Part shown: one piece after another, positions 22,367 through 33,420 of the stretch | How the letters are laid out: every line of letters starts with the position of its first letter | Numbering within the stretch: the first letter of the stretch is position 1 | From: Seiridium cupressi | Lineage: Eukaryota; Ascomycota; Sordariomycetes; Amphisphaeriales; Sporocadaceae | Assembly: GCA_036674765.1 (NCBI GenBank) | Contig: JARVKI010000117.1 | Location: 61,439 to 125,438, forward strand | DNA length: 64,000 nucleotides | Direction of reading: 5' to 3' | Notes under the pieces: model-generated | What the model was told of the DNA's origin: nothing | Database searches by the model: none | The model's input: the letters and a program-made list of their open reading frames with translations, nothing else | Made by a program: the position numbers and the translations under genes

Positions 22367-23429
22367 TTACCTCTGTTCGTCGTAGATCGGTGCCCTCGAA
22401 ACAGTCCCAGTTAAAAGCACCATCATGGCAACAGTCTCGGCCACATGGAAATTGGTCTCGCGATTCTTACTGGTGAGCTGAAGAAGTGAGTGATCGGCCT
22501 CGGCGAGCTTACCTTTGCGGATTACAGTAAGCACTAGGGCGACTCCGGGGCAAGGAAGATGCCCACGATTAGCGGCACTGGCCATAAACACTGCAGTGCG
22601 TATGGAATACGATAAGCCCACTGATCCGTGGGTTTCGGCAACGCCATTAGGACACCAACGGCAATCTCTTGACCAAGTCCTCAGCAAACGTTGACATAGG
22701 TGGTCAGGTATCCACGCATAGCAATGGGGTAAACTTCCGACGCGTGAGTGATGGTCAGTATCTGGAAAATATCCCAAGGCTGTCAAGGCATCGCAACTTG
22801 GAAGTCCATTAAGTTTGGGGAGGGCTTACGATGCCACGAGAGTTTGGACGTTCTGGGCTGTCAAGAAAATAGCCGTCCAACAAACGAGAAGTGACAGGGA
22901 GCGAATAACGGTCCATCTATATCTAATCAGTTCCGAAACACAACCATTGGGAGTCAAGCCGATGAGTTCTCTGGTATAGGCACCCTGGAAATTTTAAAAT
23001 CAGTATCAATATGTCAGGATGGTAGCTACATTTCTGAGACCTGGTGCGTGCCATCCGCTAACTGACGATCATACTTGATGTGCCATGGGTAAAACCACCT
23101 TATTATCATGTTCGCTCTTTTGGTGATGGTCAGTGGTGGGTAAGAGTGGTCACGAACACATGGTGCTAACAGGAGCCACGTCAAAGCCTTCCATAACGAT
23201 ACATGTGGAAATCAACAGACTCCAGACAATGGCCTTGGCATACTGTCTGATGCCCTGTAATAAGCGTCAGCTTTTTTTCCTTCTCGGCTCCAGCCCTGGC
23301 ACTCTGCACGACCTGCTCGAGAGCCTTGATGTGGTGAAGATCGTCGTCGCCTTCTCCACTCTCTGCTGCGGCTAGCTTCTCGTGGTGCACTGTTGCGGCG
23401 ACGCCGCCGCTCTGCTCGAGAGAAGCCAT
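22367..23429 (-). pseudogene. Decayed maltose-permease-type MFS sugar transporter
   Basis: The minus strand starts well at the ATG at 23429 with MASLEQSGGVAATVHHEKLA and an acidic cytosolic leader typical of fungal alpha-glucoside:H+ symporters. It then frameshifts into ATPase-free membrane segments: an EGFD motif after WSLLISTCIVM, a segment ending AQNVQTLVA, then RGYLTTYVNVC, and KGKLAEADHSLLQLTSKNR. Several in-frame stops replace Trp or Gln codons, consistent with RIP-like C-to-T mutation. The homology stops about HVAETVAMMV, so the second half of the twelve-helix transporter is missing. The gene is clearly non-functional. Confidence 0.7.
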
Positions 23430-24432
23430 GGCCGTGATCAATGCGAGACAGCGAACTATCAAAAGACCCTATATGCTGCGGAGGTCAACGATTGTGGTCT
23501 ATAATTAATGACTCCCCTCTTGGAGAGGCTTCCAACGATTCTACGGGGCAATGGACTCGTTCTATCAAAGTCCTCCAAATCAACATATCAATACTTTGAT
23601 TATTAAACGAATTATAAAATATAACGGGATGGTCTATATTGGATTCTTATAAGAAAATCCAGCCGGTCTCAGTGATTTGGAAGGAGAAGGTCTCTAACAA
23701 CTGGATATAGCAAAGCCGATTCTAACTAATAGATATTCTAAAAGTCTCAATATACCTATGGCAGGCAAATCGCATTTATACAACACGTAGAACCTGAATG
23801 GGTTTACGTGTAGGTAATCCTCAGGGCATGCACAAAAGAACTCTCTTCTGGTGACGACCACCACCAATCAAAACACTTTGCATCTAGTCACAGCAGTTTT
23901 GGCAGCTGCAATTGCCGCGAAGGAGTCCGGGATTTCAAAATGCATTATTATAGGGAAGAAGCTATTGCTATTTAATAAACCACAGCGTGGATAGAAAGTG
24001 TGTCGAGGTTGTTGCATCCCACAATTTTGCAGTTTTGGTTGCTCTTTGGGTCGACGTTTACACTCTGGTGTTTGGCTTTAGTCCCCCACCTTCTTTTTGC
24101 ATCCGATTTTCACTCTAACCATCAAACTTGGCCCGTACCATTGGTCCTCCCTCACCTTCCTCAACGTCTTTTCCAGGTTGTTGCATCTTCATCGAGACGT
24201 GCTGGATCATCGCGTGCTCTTAATTTTCACATCCGTGCCAGGGAGGTGCAATACCTATTCCGTCAACCTAAGGTAAGCTCGCCTGTCTCAACAAGAAGGT
24301 GCTCGTCTCTTCGTACCGTATTACTGACCTAGTCTTGCGGATGGTTGCATTGTATTATATTATGTAACTAACCCGTGAACCTTCGGACGAGCTTTATACC
24401 CAATTTCATTTTGTCCTGGTCTTCTCTGGCCT
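23430..24432. other. Intergenic region with no recognisable gene
   Basis: About 1 kb, moderately AT-rich around 23580-23720. An open frame at 24000-24332 has no ATG of note and no recognisable domain. Confidence 0.4.
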
Positions 24433-24435
24433 TGA

Positions 24436-25596
24436 GAAGTTGCAGATAAGGTCAATGCCAAGAGCCAGACGTGGCCATCGCTGTTACTTCGCAGATTGTG
24501 TTCTCTAGCATACGTGGCGACTTTTGAATCTGCACAGGAACTTCTCAAAGACAGAGCCAAGAATGGTTATTTGACTGCGCCTGGTATCGAAGAAGTCAAA
24601 AGAAAATGTCAACAGATTCCGGTTAAACCACACAAACCAAGCAGTAACAAAGGCAGCGTGATCGAACCAAGTCTCGATCCAAGCAAGGAAACTCAATTAT
24701 CTTTCGAATCCGTCACTCAAAACTCCAAACCTCGCCCAGAGCGGCAGCACGACCTCAAAAACAAGCTTTCTGACAGCACTGCGTCGACCCAAGATCAACC
24801 ACGAAAGCGACGGCGGATCCAAGAGGAATCAATACACACGCGCAGACGGTTTGTAATCCAGCTGGAGAGCTGACCCATCCTCAGCCTCTTCAGATGGCAC
24901 ATCCTCTCATGGATGTCAATGCCGAGCTGTTACATTTAGATGCCATGTTCGGCCAGTGAAAGAAGTTGGTGCAGTTGTTGGAAGCCGCTCAAGAATCTAC
25001 AGCCACCCAGGGCGCAAGGTTGCGGATTTGGAGAAGAACATTGTACCATGTCATAGCACACTCGACCACATTGCGGTGCGAGTCCAAGCCCATGAGCTTC
25101 AGCGTAGATGCTTGAAGATATGAGGAATGGGGTATTAGCTATTGAAAAGAATCAAGAAGGATATGTGGTAAAGAAGAGAGACATGTACCTAAGCCAGGGC
25201 TTCTCTGTGGAATCCTTCATGCCTCCTCGCCTTACCAAGAGCGGCGACCAAAAGCAAGAATCAGATCGAATCTCAGCTCGGCTCCAATCCCTGGACTGTC
25301 ACGAGGTTCGCGCCGCCCCTCTCGATGCTCAAGTCGTTGAACATCGAATGGCTCAACTACGAGCTGATCTGAAGGGCCTGAGGCTGAATGCTCGTGAGTC
25401 TCGAGTACTCATCACTCGATTAACAGCATCTTTGGGAGCATGGCACATGGTCTGCCGGGCTGTCAATGATGCCAAAGAGAGCTTTCAGCAAATTGTGGGC
25501 GAAGGTGTGAAGGAGAACGACTGGTCTACCATCTCAAATGGTGCACCAAGAGCAGACATCGAAGGTGGAAAGGAAATCAAAATTGAAAAAGCTTGA
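24436..25596 (+). pseudogene. Decayed tandem copy of the coiled-coil-rich gene at 26225
   Basis: This is a broken paralogue of the intact downstream gene. Shared blocks run in the same order: a helical block ending RRLCSLAYVATFESAQELL (intact copy: LNALRALAYATTLEYGRFL), a basic patch PRKRRRIQ, a long coiled coil, and a final block with LGAWHMVCRAVNDAKESF (intact copy: LEAWNLFCDKVKAARLEW). An in-frame TGA precedes the first block (24433-24435), a TGA ends it at 24871-24873, another TGA lies at 24957-24959, and the reading frame changes at least three times between 24861 and 25108. Function unknown. Confidence 0.6.
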
Positions 25597-26224
25597 TTTG
25601 TGGTAAGAGATCTTCGTCGGCTTGTGGACGATGTACACGAAATATTTGGTGTGGCGGATCGTGGACTTGGTGTTTCAAAAAGATATAAGATTTCCATCAA
25701 CACTTATGCAAGCAGAGCAGTTTTTCTTTTATTTTTTAGTTTATTCTTTTTATTTTTTTTTTTTCCATAAGGTAAATAAATGATTCTCGCTTAAGTAAAC
25801 TACCATAGAGGTTTTACTTAGTGATACTATCCGAATGAAAACAACTTGAAACAATTTGTATTGGACATCCGACAGCTCCAGTACGCTTGTTAAAATTATA
25901 GACAAAGTCGCCGGGCATCTCCCCTAAAAACTCACCAGCCAGCACGCCACCTTCCAAGATGGGATCGCTTCATTCGCCAAACTTTGTCTGTCAACTCACG
26001 CATAGAATCTAATCCCTCGTGCTTCTGTGAATAACCTAAAGTTATGCACCAATCAACACCCAACCCACACCAATTCCTTGCCTCTGTTTCCTTGTATCCT
26101 CATTGATAAGTCCTATCTAGTCAACTGCTGGATACCTTTACTGACACCTCCCTCTCCGCACATTCATCCGAGCAATAATCTTCGAAGATTCACATCATCG
26201 CCTTTTGTTTCATCCACACTCACT
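25597..26224. other. Intergenic region ahead of the intact coiled-coil gene
   Basis: Contains a T-rich tract (about 25720-25765) and the presumed promoter of the gene at 26225. No independent gene is supported. Confidence 0.4.
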
Positions 26225-27478
26225 ATGGCGGCAAACGGTAGCCGACCCAAGCTTCCCACCAACCACAAGCTTGCCACGCCTATCGAGGGCAAGTCGGCGG
26301 CAGCTGCCAAAACCATCAAAGAGCTCTGGGGTGTGTGGCCTTGGGACGTAATGGATAAACAACAGCTCGAACCAGATATCTGGAAATATGCCAGACTCAA
26401 CGCTCTTCGTGCGCTGGCATATGCAACTACCCTCGAATATGGCAGGTTTCTCATAAAGGCCGAAGTCAAGAGCGGCGCACTTACCGTTGAGGGAATCTAC
26501 GCAGCCAAGAAGAAATGGATACGAGAAGTTGCCGCGCCAATAAATCTTAAAGCATCTAATCTACCAGGTGCGAACCTTAGGGAAGAGTTATCGAATGCAA
26601 GCCTTGATAGAGGATTAGAAAAACCACCTCACACGCTGATCAACAGACTGTCCAACGAAGAACGCGAGACTCTATCGGATGGCAACCTAGGTTCTGGGAA
26701 GCCACAGAACAAACAATTCAGACCAGCTACGCACACTCCTCTTCCACCTCGATTGGGGTCTCCCGTTGGACTCCCACAGAAACGACAACGGCTTGATGAG
26801 CCACACGATCACCCTGTCAAGTTGGAAAGTGCACAGAATAGACAGCCATCAGACCGACGACCGATACTTCGTACTCGAATTGATGCAGATGCAACCCAGG
26901 TTACTGGAATCATGGAGGAGAAAGCCAGCAAGCTCTTGAGATTACTGCAGGAATCCCGGGTCACGTTAACGAGACAAATGTCCCGCGTTCAGTATCTCGA
27001 AATCAATATTCGGACAAAGCAGAACGAACTTGCCGAAAATACCGAATTCATACGTACATTCCAATTAAAACGCGAAGATTTGACATCACAATTAAATGAA
27101 GCACTCTGCATCGAGGCAGGAGAGCGAGCTTTGGCGGCCAAGAAAAGGGGATTTCACGAGCGCTACAAGATCCATCACGGGTCAGCTCTGCCAATTCATC
27201 CAGCTCAAGAGCCTGGCACAATCGATTCGGCATTGATTTCGCGTCAGATTGAGGGTTTATCCGAACAAGATTTTCGCTCAGCGTCAGAACGACAGCTCGA
27301 ACTCGAAGAAGCTACGAACCGGGGTCTAGATGAGCTTCGGGATTCCAGAGCCAAGCTTTTGGGGATCAAAGAGACTGTGGAGCGGCAGTCCAAATCTCTC
27401 GAGGCATGGAATTTATTTTGCGACAAGGTCAAGGCGGCACGGCTGGAGTGGGAGCAGAGCGGAGGTATCGCGGATTAG
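26225..27478 (+). CDS. Unrecognised coiled-coil-rich protein, intact tandem copy (417 aa)
   Basis: A single exon from the ATG at 26225 (MAANGSRPK); the frame is open further upstream but lacks an ATG. Residues about 15-100 form a helical, Trp-containing block (TIKELWGVWPWDVM...YARLNALRALAYATTLEYG). Residues about 110-220 are low-complexity and Pro-rich with a possible nuclear signal (PQKRQRLDEP). Residues about 225-410 are predicted by eye as long coiled coil. The arrangement suggests a structural or chromatin-associated protein, but I do not recognise the family. The decayed neighbour upstream is a paralogue, so the family duplicates locally. Confidence 0.7.
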   Translation: MAANGSRPKLPTNHKLATPIEGKSAAAAKTIKELWGVWPWDVMDKQQLEPDIWKYARLNALRALAYATTLEYGRFLIKAEVKSGALTVEGIYAAKKKWIREVAAPINLKASNLPGANLREELSNASLDRGLEKPPHTLINRLSNEERETLSDGNLGSGKPQNKQFRPATHTPLPPRLGSPVGLPQKRQRLDEPHDHPVKLESAQNRQPSDRRPILRTRIDADATQVTGIMEEKASKLLRLLQESRVTLTRQMSRVQYLEINIRTKQNELAENTEFIRTFQLKREDLTSQLNEALCIEAGERALAAKKRGFHERYKIHHGSALPIHPAQEPGTIDSALISRQIEGLSEQDFRSASERQLELEEATNRGLDELRDSRAKLLGIKETVERQSKSLEAWNLFCDKVKAARLEWEQSGGIAD

Positions 27479-27760
27479 AGACTTAGACAGCTGAGTTGAC
27501 CACTGCTTAGCGACGCCAGCAGTTGGGGCAAGCTTGAATCAATGCGGATAGTTTGGCACCTGGTTAATTGGCCCATGATATAACAATCTGCCATGTTCGG
27601 GTTCTTCTGTTAAATACTCTGGTCCACACAGCGACTGACTTTTCAAAATACTGGCCACAGGGTCAGACGTTAGTCGAATCCCAAATGATGTGCCCAGCAG
27701 ACTGCCCGGTACTATAGTCGAATCAATCCATGCTTTAATCATTCTTCTTGTTTATGAGTT

Positions 27761-29005
27761 CTATTTGTTATGCTTGCCGTCCAACTCTGGCCACGACGCT
27801 CTAAGCAGCGGTCCTTTCTTGTATGTCTTGACCTCCCATTCAATCGGAGGCGGTACCCGGTCCTGAGTCCAGTAAATTGTCCCATGTCGTAGCCAATGCG
27901 CATAGGTCCCCGGTACATTATCAGATCCCACATTCTTCCTCCACAGCGAGCTGAGTGTGTCGCCTAATACCCTCAGGATTATCCCAGTAGCCAGCTTGAA
28001 GCCGAAGCTCCTAGACAGGCAATTCTCCACAATTTCGCGTGCCTTCGCCTGCTGTGCGCTCTCCCTCTCGCCATCACGCCGTAGCGATAGAGACATTAGA
28101 TCGAAAGCCAGCTTGCCATTCCACTGTGTATACTCGTTGATGAGCTGTGCACCGACCATAAACTCAATCGCGTAGACGTGCTTCGCAACATACTCTGGGC
28201 CATTCCAGCCATCTTCCGGGTCCTCGATGGCCATAGCCATAGTACAGGCCTGGCCCTGGGTGATGTAGTCGGTGAGCATGGAACTGGCTTCATCCGGGGT
28301 ATACGTCCTGCCATTCTCCGTGAACGAGCCTTGGAGAAGCATGGGGACGCCTTTTAACAACGGGCTCGCATGCATTCCCTCCGTGCTCGATTTCCCGCCA
28401 TCTTCATTCCACAGCGCCAAGAAGAGCTTGTGGGCTCTTAGGAAGAGAGGATTTTTGCGGCCAGAGCAGAGAAAGTAGTTGGTGATCTTCATCTGATCCG
28501 GCTCACCTGCGCTGTAGGTGAGGACCTCGTAGGGGCTGTTTGGGTCGCCGACAGTCTGATTCCATAGCCGGTCCAGGTCGCCGATCTGTAACATACCGAC
28601 GTCTGCGTACACGCCGCCGTACTTGAGTAAAAGCGGAAACCTCACCAAGTCGGAGGTGTGTTGGCGAGCATGCTCGCCCCCAATGGTGCCGTCTGTGAAA
28701 GTCTTTGGGAACGTCTCTGTGTCCGTAACGTCAAGGAAATTGGCCACGTTTAGTGGCGATCCCGCTTGCATGTCTAGAATACGAATTGTCCAGCCAAGTT
28801 TCGATAGCCGTCGATACGATGCACGGACACCGCGCTGGGAATAAAGATGCATCGTTGCGAAGCCGCTGTGCCAGAAGAACCAAACATTCTTCTCGTCTGT
28901 GATGGGCTTTGGGTGTAGAATATCGTGATCAATTTCCGAGTCTGGCCTGAGATCGAGTTGCTCCAGCGGTATGGTGTGCATCCCCTTTGGTAGAGTGTAG
29001 TCCAT
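27761..29005 (-). CDS. Capsule-synthesis/GT32-like glycosyltransferase (414 aa)
   Basis: A single exon on the minus strand; I chose the ATG at 29005 (MDYTLPKGMHTIPLEQLDLR) because the longer frame starts only with TTG. NVWFFWHSGF near the N-terminus and HTSDLVRFPLLLKYGGVYADVGM near residues 120-140 match the fold of the GT32-like/Caps_synth family, whose conserved acidic motif binds nucleotide-sugar and metal. Here the motif reads A-D-V-G rather than D-x-D, which is odd and may reduce or alter activity. No signal anchor is evident, so it may be cytosolic. Donor and acceptor cannot be inferred. Confidence 0.75.
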   Translation of the reverse strand: MDYTLPKGMHTIPLEQLDLRPDSEIDHDILHPKPITDEKNVWFFWHSGFATMHLYSQRGVRASYRRLSKLGWTIRILDMQAGSPLNVANFLDVTDTETFPKTFTDGTIGGEHARQHTSDLVRFPLLLKYGGVYADVGMLQIGDLDRLWNQTVGDPNSPYEVLTYSAGEPDQMKITNYFLCSGRKNPLFLRAHKLFLALWNEDGGKSSTEGMHASPLLKGVPMLLQGSFTENGRTYTPDEASSMLTDYITQGQACTMAMAIEDPEDGWNGPEYVAKHVYAIEFMVGAQLINEYTQWNGKLAFDLMSLSLRRDGERESAQQAKAREIVENCLSRSFGFKLATGIILRVLGDTLSSLWRKNVGSDNVPGTYAHWLRHGTIYWTQDRVPPPIEWEVKTYKKGPLLRASWPELDGKHNK

Positions 29006-31202
29006 GATGTTGGTCTGCTGCTGGTCCGTTGCCGCGTTGTCGTGTAATATCTTCAAATCGGAATGTTGGCCGTGAATGCCGCAGTGGTTGCTACTGTGAA
29101 TGAGGAGCTGCGAAGGTGTTGGCCATGATCTGGTTAATTTGGTGGAGTGTGCTCTTCTCTTAAGTATTGCGAACTTTAGATTTTACATATTTATCATCCA
29201 GCCCAGAAATGAAATCATATTGAAGAGAGGCGCATGTATTCGGTCAGAACGGGCTGGGCCCGAAGCTAGCTCGGCAGTGATTATGGGTACCTAGCGCCAG
29301 ATAGCCAATCAAAAAGCGTCACTCATTATGATTCATCGCAACTTATGGCACTAGCAACGGTGACAGGAAGCCACTTGATTGAGGGATTCGCTACTGCATG
29401 GCCTCGTTCCGTATTCTGCATAGGCCGCTACAAGCCACTGCAGATCTCGGAACTGTTTGCAGGCTATGAGGCTTACTTTTTGCATCATACAATAATCGTT
29501 GTAGGACTCGCTCGACGGTGATGACACGATTTTGCAGGGACGCCCGCCAGGAGCTCTCGTGACTCCCTTCGTCCTAGACAGCAAATTGGGCTATCCAGAT
29601 AATCATAAATGTGTTGCCACACTCTTGCTTGATACCTATTCACAACTGCAAAGGAGGGGCCCAAACAGTGGTTTCATCAATACCGCTCCGATCAATTTGT
29701 GCAGAGCCAATGTCGATAGTGCTGCGTGCAGATATTGGGGCAACTGTTACGCATTGAGACGTGGCCAATAAATCATAGGCCACCAGCCTTTTCTGCACGC
29801 GACTGCCATACTAATCTCTAGTAGCGCTCGATGAAGATGAAATCTATGGTGGCAATGTCCTCCCTTGACTCATCGACAAGGCCTACGTCCTTTTCACTAT
29901 CCGATCCTCGGTTGCCGCCGGCCCAAATGCCAGTCTCTCATATAACTGCAATCTTAAGAATTCCCTGGTGAAAGCTTTTGGGGCCCAACGCATCGTGAAG
30001 TTAATGCAGTAGTATCGCGTCAAGAATGGAGCTGGCTTGCAATGCCATCTGGTGAGCGGTGCCCTGGTCCTGCGTTCGGGATTTCATACGTGTTGAGAAC
30101 CTAGCAGGTCGTAGAGAATACTAAACCCTAGTCCATGCTTATACCAGCTCGAGTAATGTTGGAGCCTACAGTGACGTTTTAGCCCGATCCAGGCGTCGGT
30201 GCAACGTAGATTGAGATCGATATTAGTATGAACATATCCCGTCAACTATTGTCATCAACTATTGTCAAGGTACGAACATAGGGAACTGACCATTCTCCAA
30301 AGAATCACTGAAAATTACCCATGGATTCCTGTGACCTCCAGCGAAAAAGGTGCAGCGCTGCTGTGGTCGGCCAGCTGTCAGAAGTAGCCTACCTACATGG
30401 ACACATCCCCTCTCCATAACATCAACGTCGCGACAATCAATTTCATAAAGCCAGCACAACTAGATGGAGGTGATTGGCTTTGGTCTGTTAAAATGTAGTC
30501 GTGTTCGATAGGACCGCGACATACAGTCGGCGTCGTTGGATGGCAACTTGTAGACAGCTGAGCTGGGATGCGATCCAATTTCACAGGTCAAGGGCAATTG
30601 AGATGGTTCCCGGGAAAGCTTGTAGGATTTCGTATGCGATTGTCCGGGATTACTCACATGTCACGAATTGAAGATCGACCGCCATGAGTACAGTACATGT
30701 CGCTAAACCGCTGAGTATGGCTTGTGCGACAGAACGTAAGCGAGCCAATATAACCCCCCAGATGCGGAGGACATGATCCGCTTTATAGAGATGATCGACA
30801 AATCTAAGCCAGATTCGAGCCGACATGTCTGATGTCGCTACCCAGAAACGTGCTGGTAGTCCGGTCGCCTAAAAACCGGGTTTCTGAGCGACAGGGCAGC
30901 TGACCAGTAGCATGTCACAGCATCCTGCCGCGGGCAGTTTGCCAATCCCGGGGTCCAGAGCAAGCACATTACCGCACCTGCAGGCCAGCGTCATCTAGGC
31001 GAGACACTTGACGGACACGAGCAACATTGGTGGTGGCGGGTGTCAGGTATCAGGTACAGATCGCCCCAATCCCTCGGTACCTGCGTATCTCTTGATGGCG
31101 CAACTTTTAGTTCTGCTCTCTCCCACATTTTCACAACTCTATTCCGACTTCATAGCCCGACTGCAGAAGACAGATCTGCGTACGATGCAGCGGTAGCAAA
31201 AG
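29006..31202. other. Large intergenic region with no recognisable gene
   Basis: About 2.2 kb. Several short frames exist on both strands, none with a recognisable domain, signal or splice pattern. It is the promoter side of both flanking genes. Confidence 0.4.
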
Positions 31203-32554
31203 ATGACATCGCCGCGCACCTTGCTCGGCCCCCTAACCACCCAATGGACGGCCCCACCTGTGTGCTCCTATGCGATGGCGCTGGGGTGCGACACTTGCTC
31301 GACGGGGTGGCAGGGGCAGACGTGCAATTCGGCGAGCAATGCGCACGACTGGACCGACTGCTGGCCACCGCGCGCTAGTTCCATGATGGATCCAGGAGTC
31401 ATGATGGGTTGGGGGTTCTATTCTCCAGGTATATCGTGTCCGCAGGGCTATACGACCGCCGCAATGGCCACAGAAGGAGGCAATACCGGATGGGGACTGG
31501 AGTATAGCTTGACGCAAGGCGAGACGGCGGCCGCTTGCTGTCCGACGTAAGTGGACCACCGTCACTGTCCATCGAAGCGACTGTGACATCCTAACAATGG
31601 ATTAGTGGCTTCACCCCTTCCTTCATCGAGACCCTCAGCACATACGCAGCAACCTGCATCAACCTTGCCACATCCACGAGCTTCTCGACCGTAGTGTGCG
31701 ACTCTGGAAATTTCGAAGACTTTTCCCTGCTCACATTGCCTAATAACGACATGAAGACATTTACAGTCTATGCGCCGCTCATCCAACTCAATTTCCAGGC
31801 TTCTGACCTGCCCGCCACGACAAGCTCACAGACTAGCCGGGCATCTACCAGTGGAGATGCGAGTCCGTCTTCCACTGGGCAGTCTCTACCCTCGTCGACG
31901 GCGAACCCATCAACTACTTCGGATCCAGTCGCCTCGCTGGTACCATCTTCATTGAGATCTAGTGGAACTGCATCGTCCACCTCAGAGTCGTCGGGGGGCG
32001 GAGGAAGCTCCTCGGGGAGTGCTGGCGACTCAGACGACGATTCTAAATCTAGTGGTAGTAGCATGACAACCGGCGCGAAGGTAGGCATTGGCGTCGGTGT
32101 TGGTGTGGGCGTCATTGCACTTATTATTGTCGCATTCTTTATCGGACGCTCAAGGAGGAAAGAAAAGAAGCCAGGTGGAGAAGACGAGAAAAGGGCCGCT
32201 GCATCGACCAATGGAAAAGTGGTCGGCCTGGGCAGACAGAAATCCATACGCGCGGAGATGGGCGGTGATGACATAGTCGAGCTGCCAGGAAACAAGACAC
32301 AAGAATTGCCAGCGACGGCACTCTCGGTGGGATCACCACGACAGCCGGCTGCGATTTTCGAGTTGGAAGCTGACAACCCGAGCACGCTCGCACCACCAAA
32401 GCATTTTTCAAGGAAGGGTGATACACTCGTCAGCCCTGTGACGCCAACGCGGCCGGGAGCTCACAGCCCTGTCAGCCCTGTCACACCGACCAGGCCTAGT
32501 CACGAGAGCACGGGTCCGACACACGAAAGTAACCTACGGAACGAAGTCATTTGA
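31203..32554 (+). CDS. Single-pass membrane protein with Cys-rich ectodomain and Ser/Thr stalk
   Basis: Exon 1 is 31203-31546, the intron 31547-31605 (59 bp) and exon 2 31606-32554, giving 430 residues. The N-terminal part (LGPLTTQWTAPPVC, CDTC, YSPGISCPQGYTTAA, AAACCPTGF) is the cysteine-patterned ectodomain of a common but uncharacterised fungal family that lacks a classical signal peptide. A Ser/Thr-rich stalk follows (about residues 200-275), then a glycine/valine transmembrane helix (KVGIGVGVGVGVIALIIVAFF) and a basic stop-transfer RSRRKEKK. The cytosolic tail has repeated SPVTPTRP motifs that could be phosphorylated. The shape resembles cell-wall sensors of the Wsc/Mid2 type, but there is no WSC domain; a sensor role is inference. 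Confidence 0.75.
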
Positions 32555-32741
32555 TGTGATTCGTGAGGCGGATTTTGGAGATCTGGTATATTCAAGTTTC
32601 AGTGGTCAATGTCTCGGTGCCGTGAGTGATGAGCTAGTCGTGAACCACCACGTCTGGGACACGCTTGCCGCTTCTTCAACTACAATAGCAACATCGTCAT
32701 GGCGGCGGTAAATAACCATCACAAACCAGTTTCCGAAAAAC

Positions 32742-32748
32742 TATAAAT
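32742..32748 (+). promoter_or_regulatory. TATA-like box upstream of the gene at 32854
   Basis: TATAAAT lies about 110 bp ahead of the ATG at 32854. Confidence 0.35.
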
Positions 32749-32853
32749 GGTCGTTCATCTTTCAAGAATATGAGCTGCTAAACACCGGCACTATTGATAC
32801 AGCACCAAGACCAACACCAACACCAATTATCAGACATACAGAGCCCAAGGAAA

Positions 32854-33420
32854 ATGGCGCCAATACTTTCGACATGGACGATCGGCCAGATCTGGCAGGA
32901 CGGATACGAACCAGAATCCCAGCGCACAACCCCTTGGGTCAACAACAATGAGCAAGACGGATGGGTCGATGCCCTCACTGGAAAACAGCACGGCCATACC
33001 CTTTTGCGGGCTCGCATTCTTGTAAATATACTTGATGGCCGGGGAAACATAATGCGCTATCTATATGTCATGGCCGAGGGCGTGCCGGAATCACTACTGG
33101 TGTCGCAGTATATCCAAGAATACATCTTCAATGAATACAAGTGGAACATCCTCAAGGAAGATGTCAAGATCACTTTGAGGGAGTCCAAATACGAGCAGGA
33201 GAGGCTGCCATTGGCTGATTTGAAGAGAGATAAGTTCAAGGACATCCTGAAGACGGCCACGGACTTGAAATTCTTCCCCGAGATTACCATCGTTTTAAAT
33301 TGGCTGGATACCGAGCTACTGGGTGCGGCCATGACAGTCACAATACCAGATGTCAGGGTTATGAGGATCTTCAGAATCGACAAGTCAGGCCTAGATATTC
33401 GAAACTTACGTAGGGCATAA
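32854..33420 (+). CDS. Hypothetical protein (188 aa)
   Basis: A single exon from the ATG at 32854 (MAPILSTWTIGQIWQDGYEP); an upstream in-frame TTG was rejected. The sequence is rich in charged and aromatic residues (YIFNEYKWNILKEDVKITL, EITIVLNWLDTELLGAAM) and looks like a compact soluble alpha/beta protein. There is no signal or membrane segment. I do not recognise the family. The leader contains a short CCAACA-type repeat. Confidence 0.6.
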   Translation: MAPILSTWTIGQIWQDGYEPESQRTTPWVNNNEQDGWVDALTGKQHGHTLLRARILVNILDGRGNIMRYLYVMAEGVPESLLVSQYIQEYIFNEYKWNILKEDVKITLRESKYEQERLPLADLKRDKFKDILKTATDLKFFPEITIVLNWLDTELLGAAMTVTIPDVRVMRIFRIDKSGLDIRNLRRA

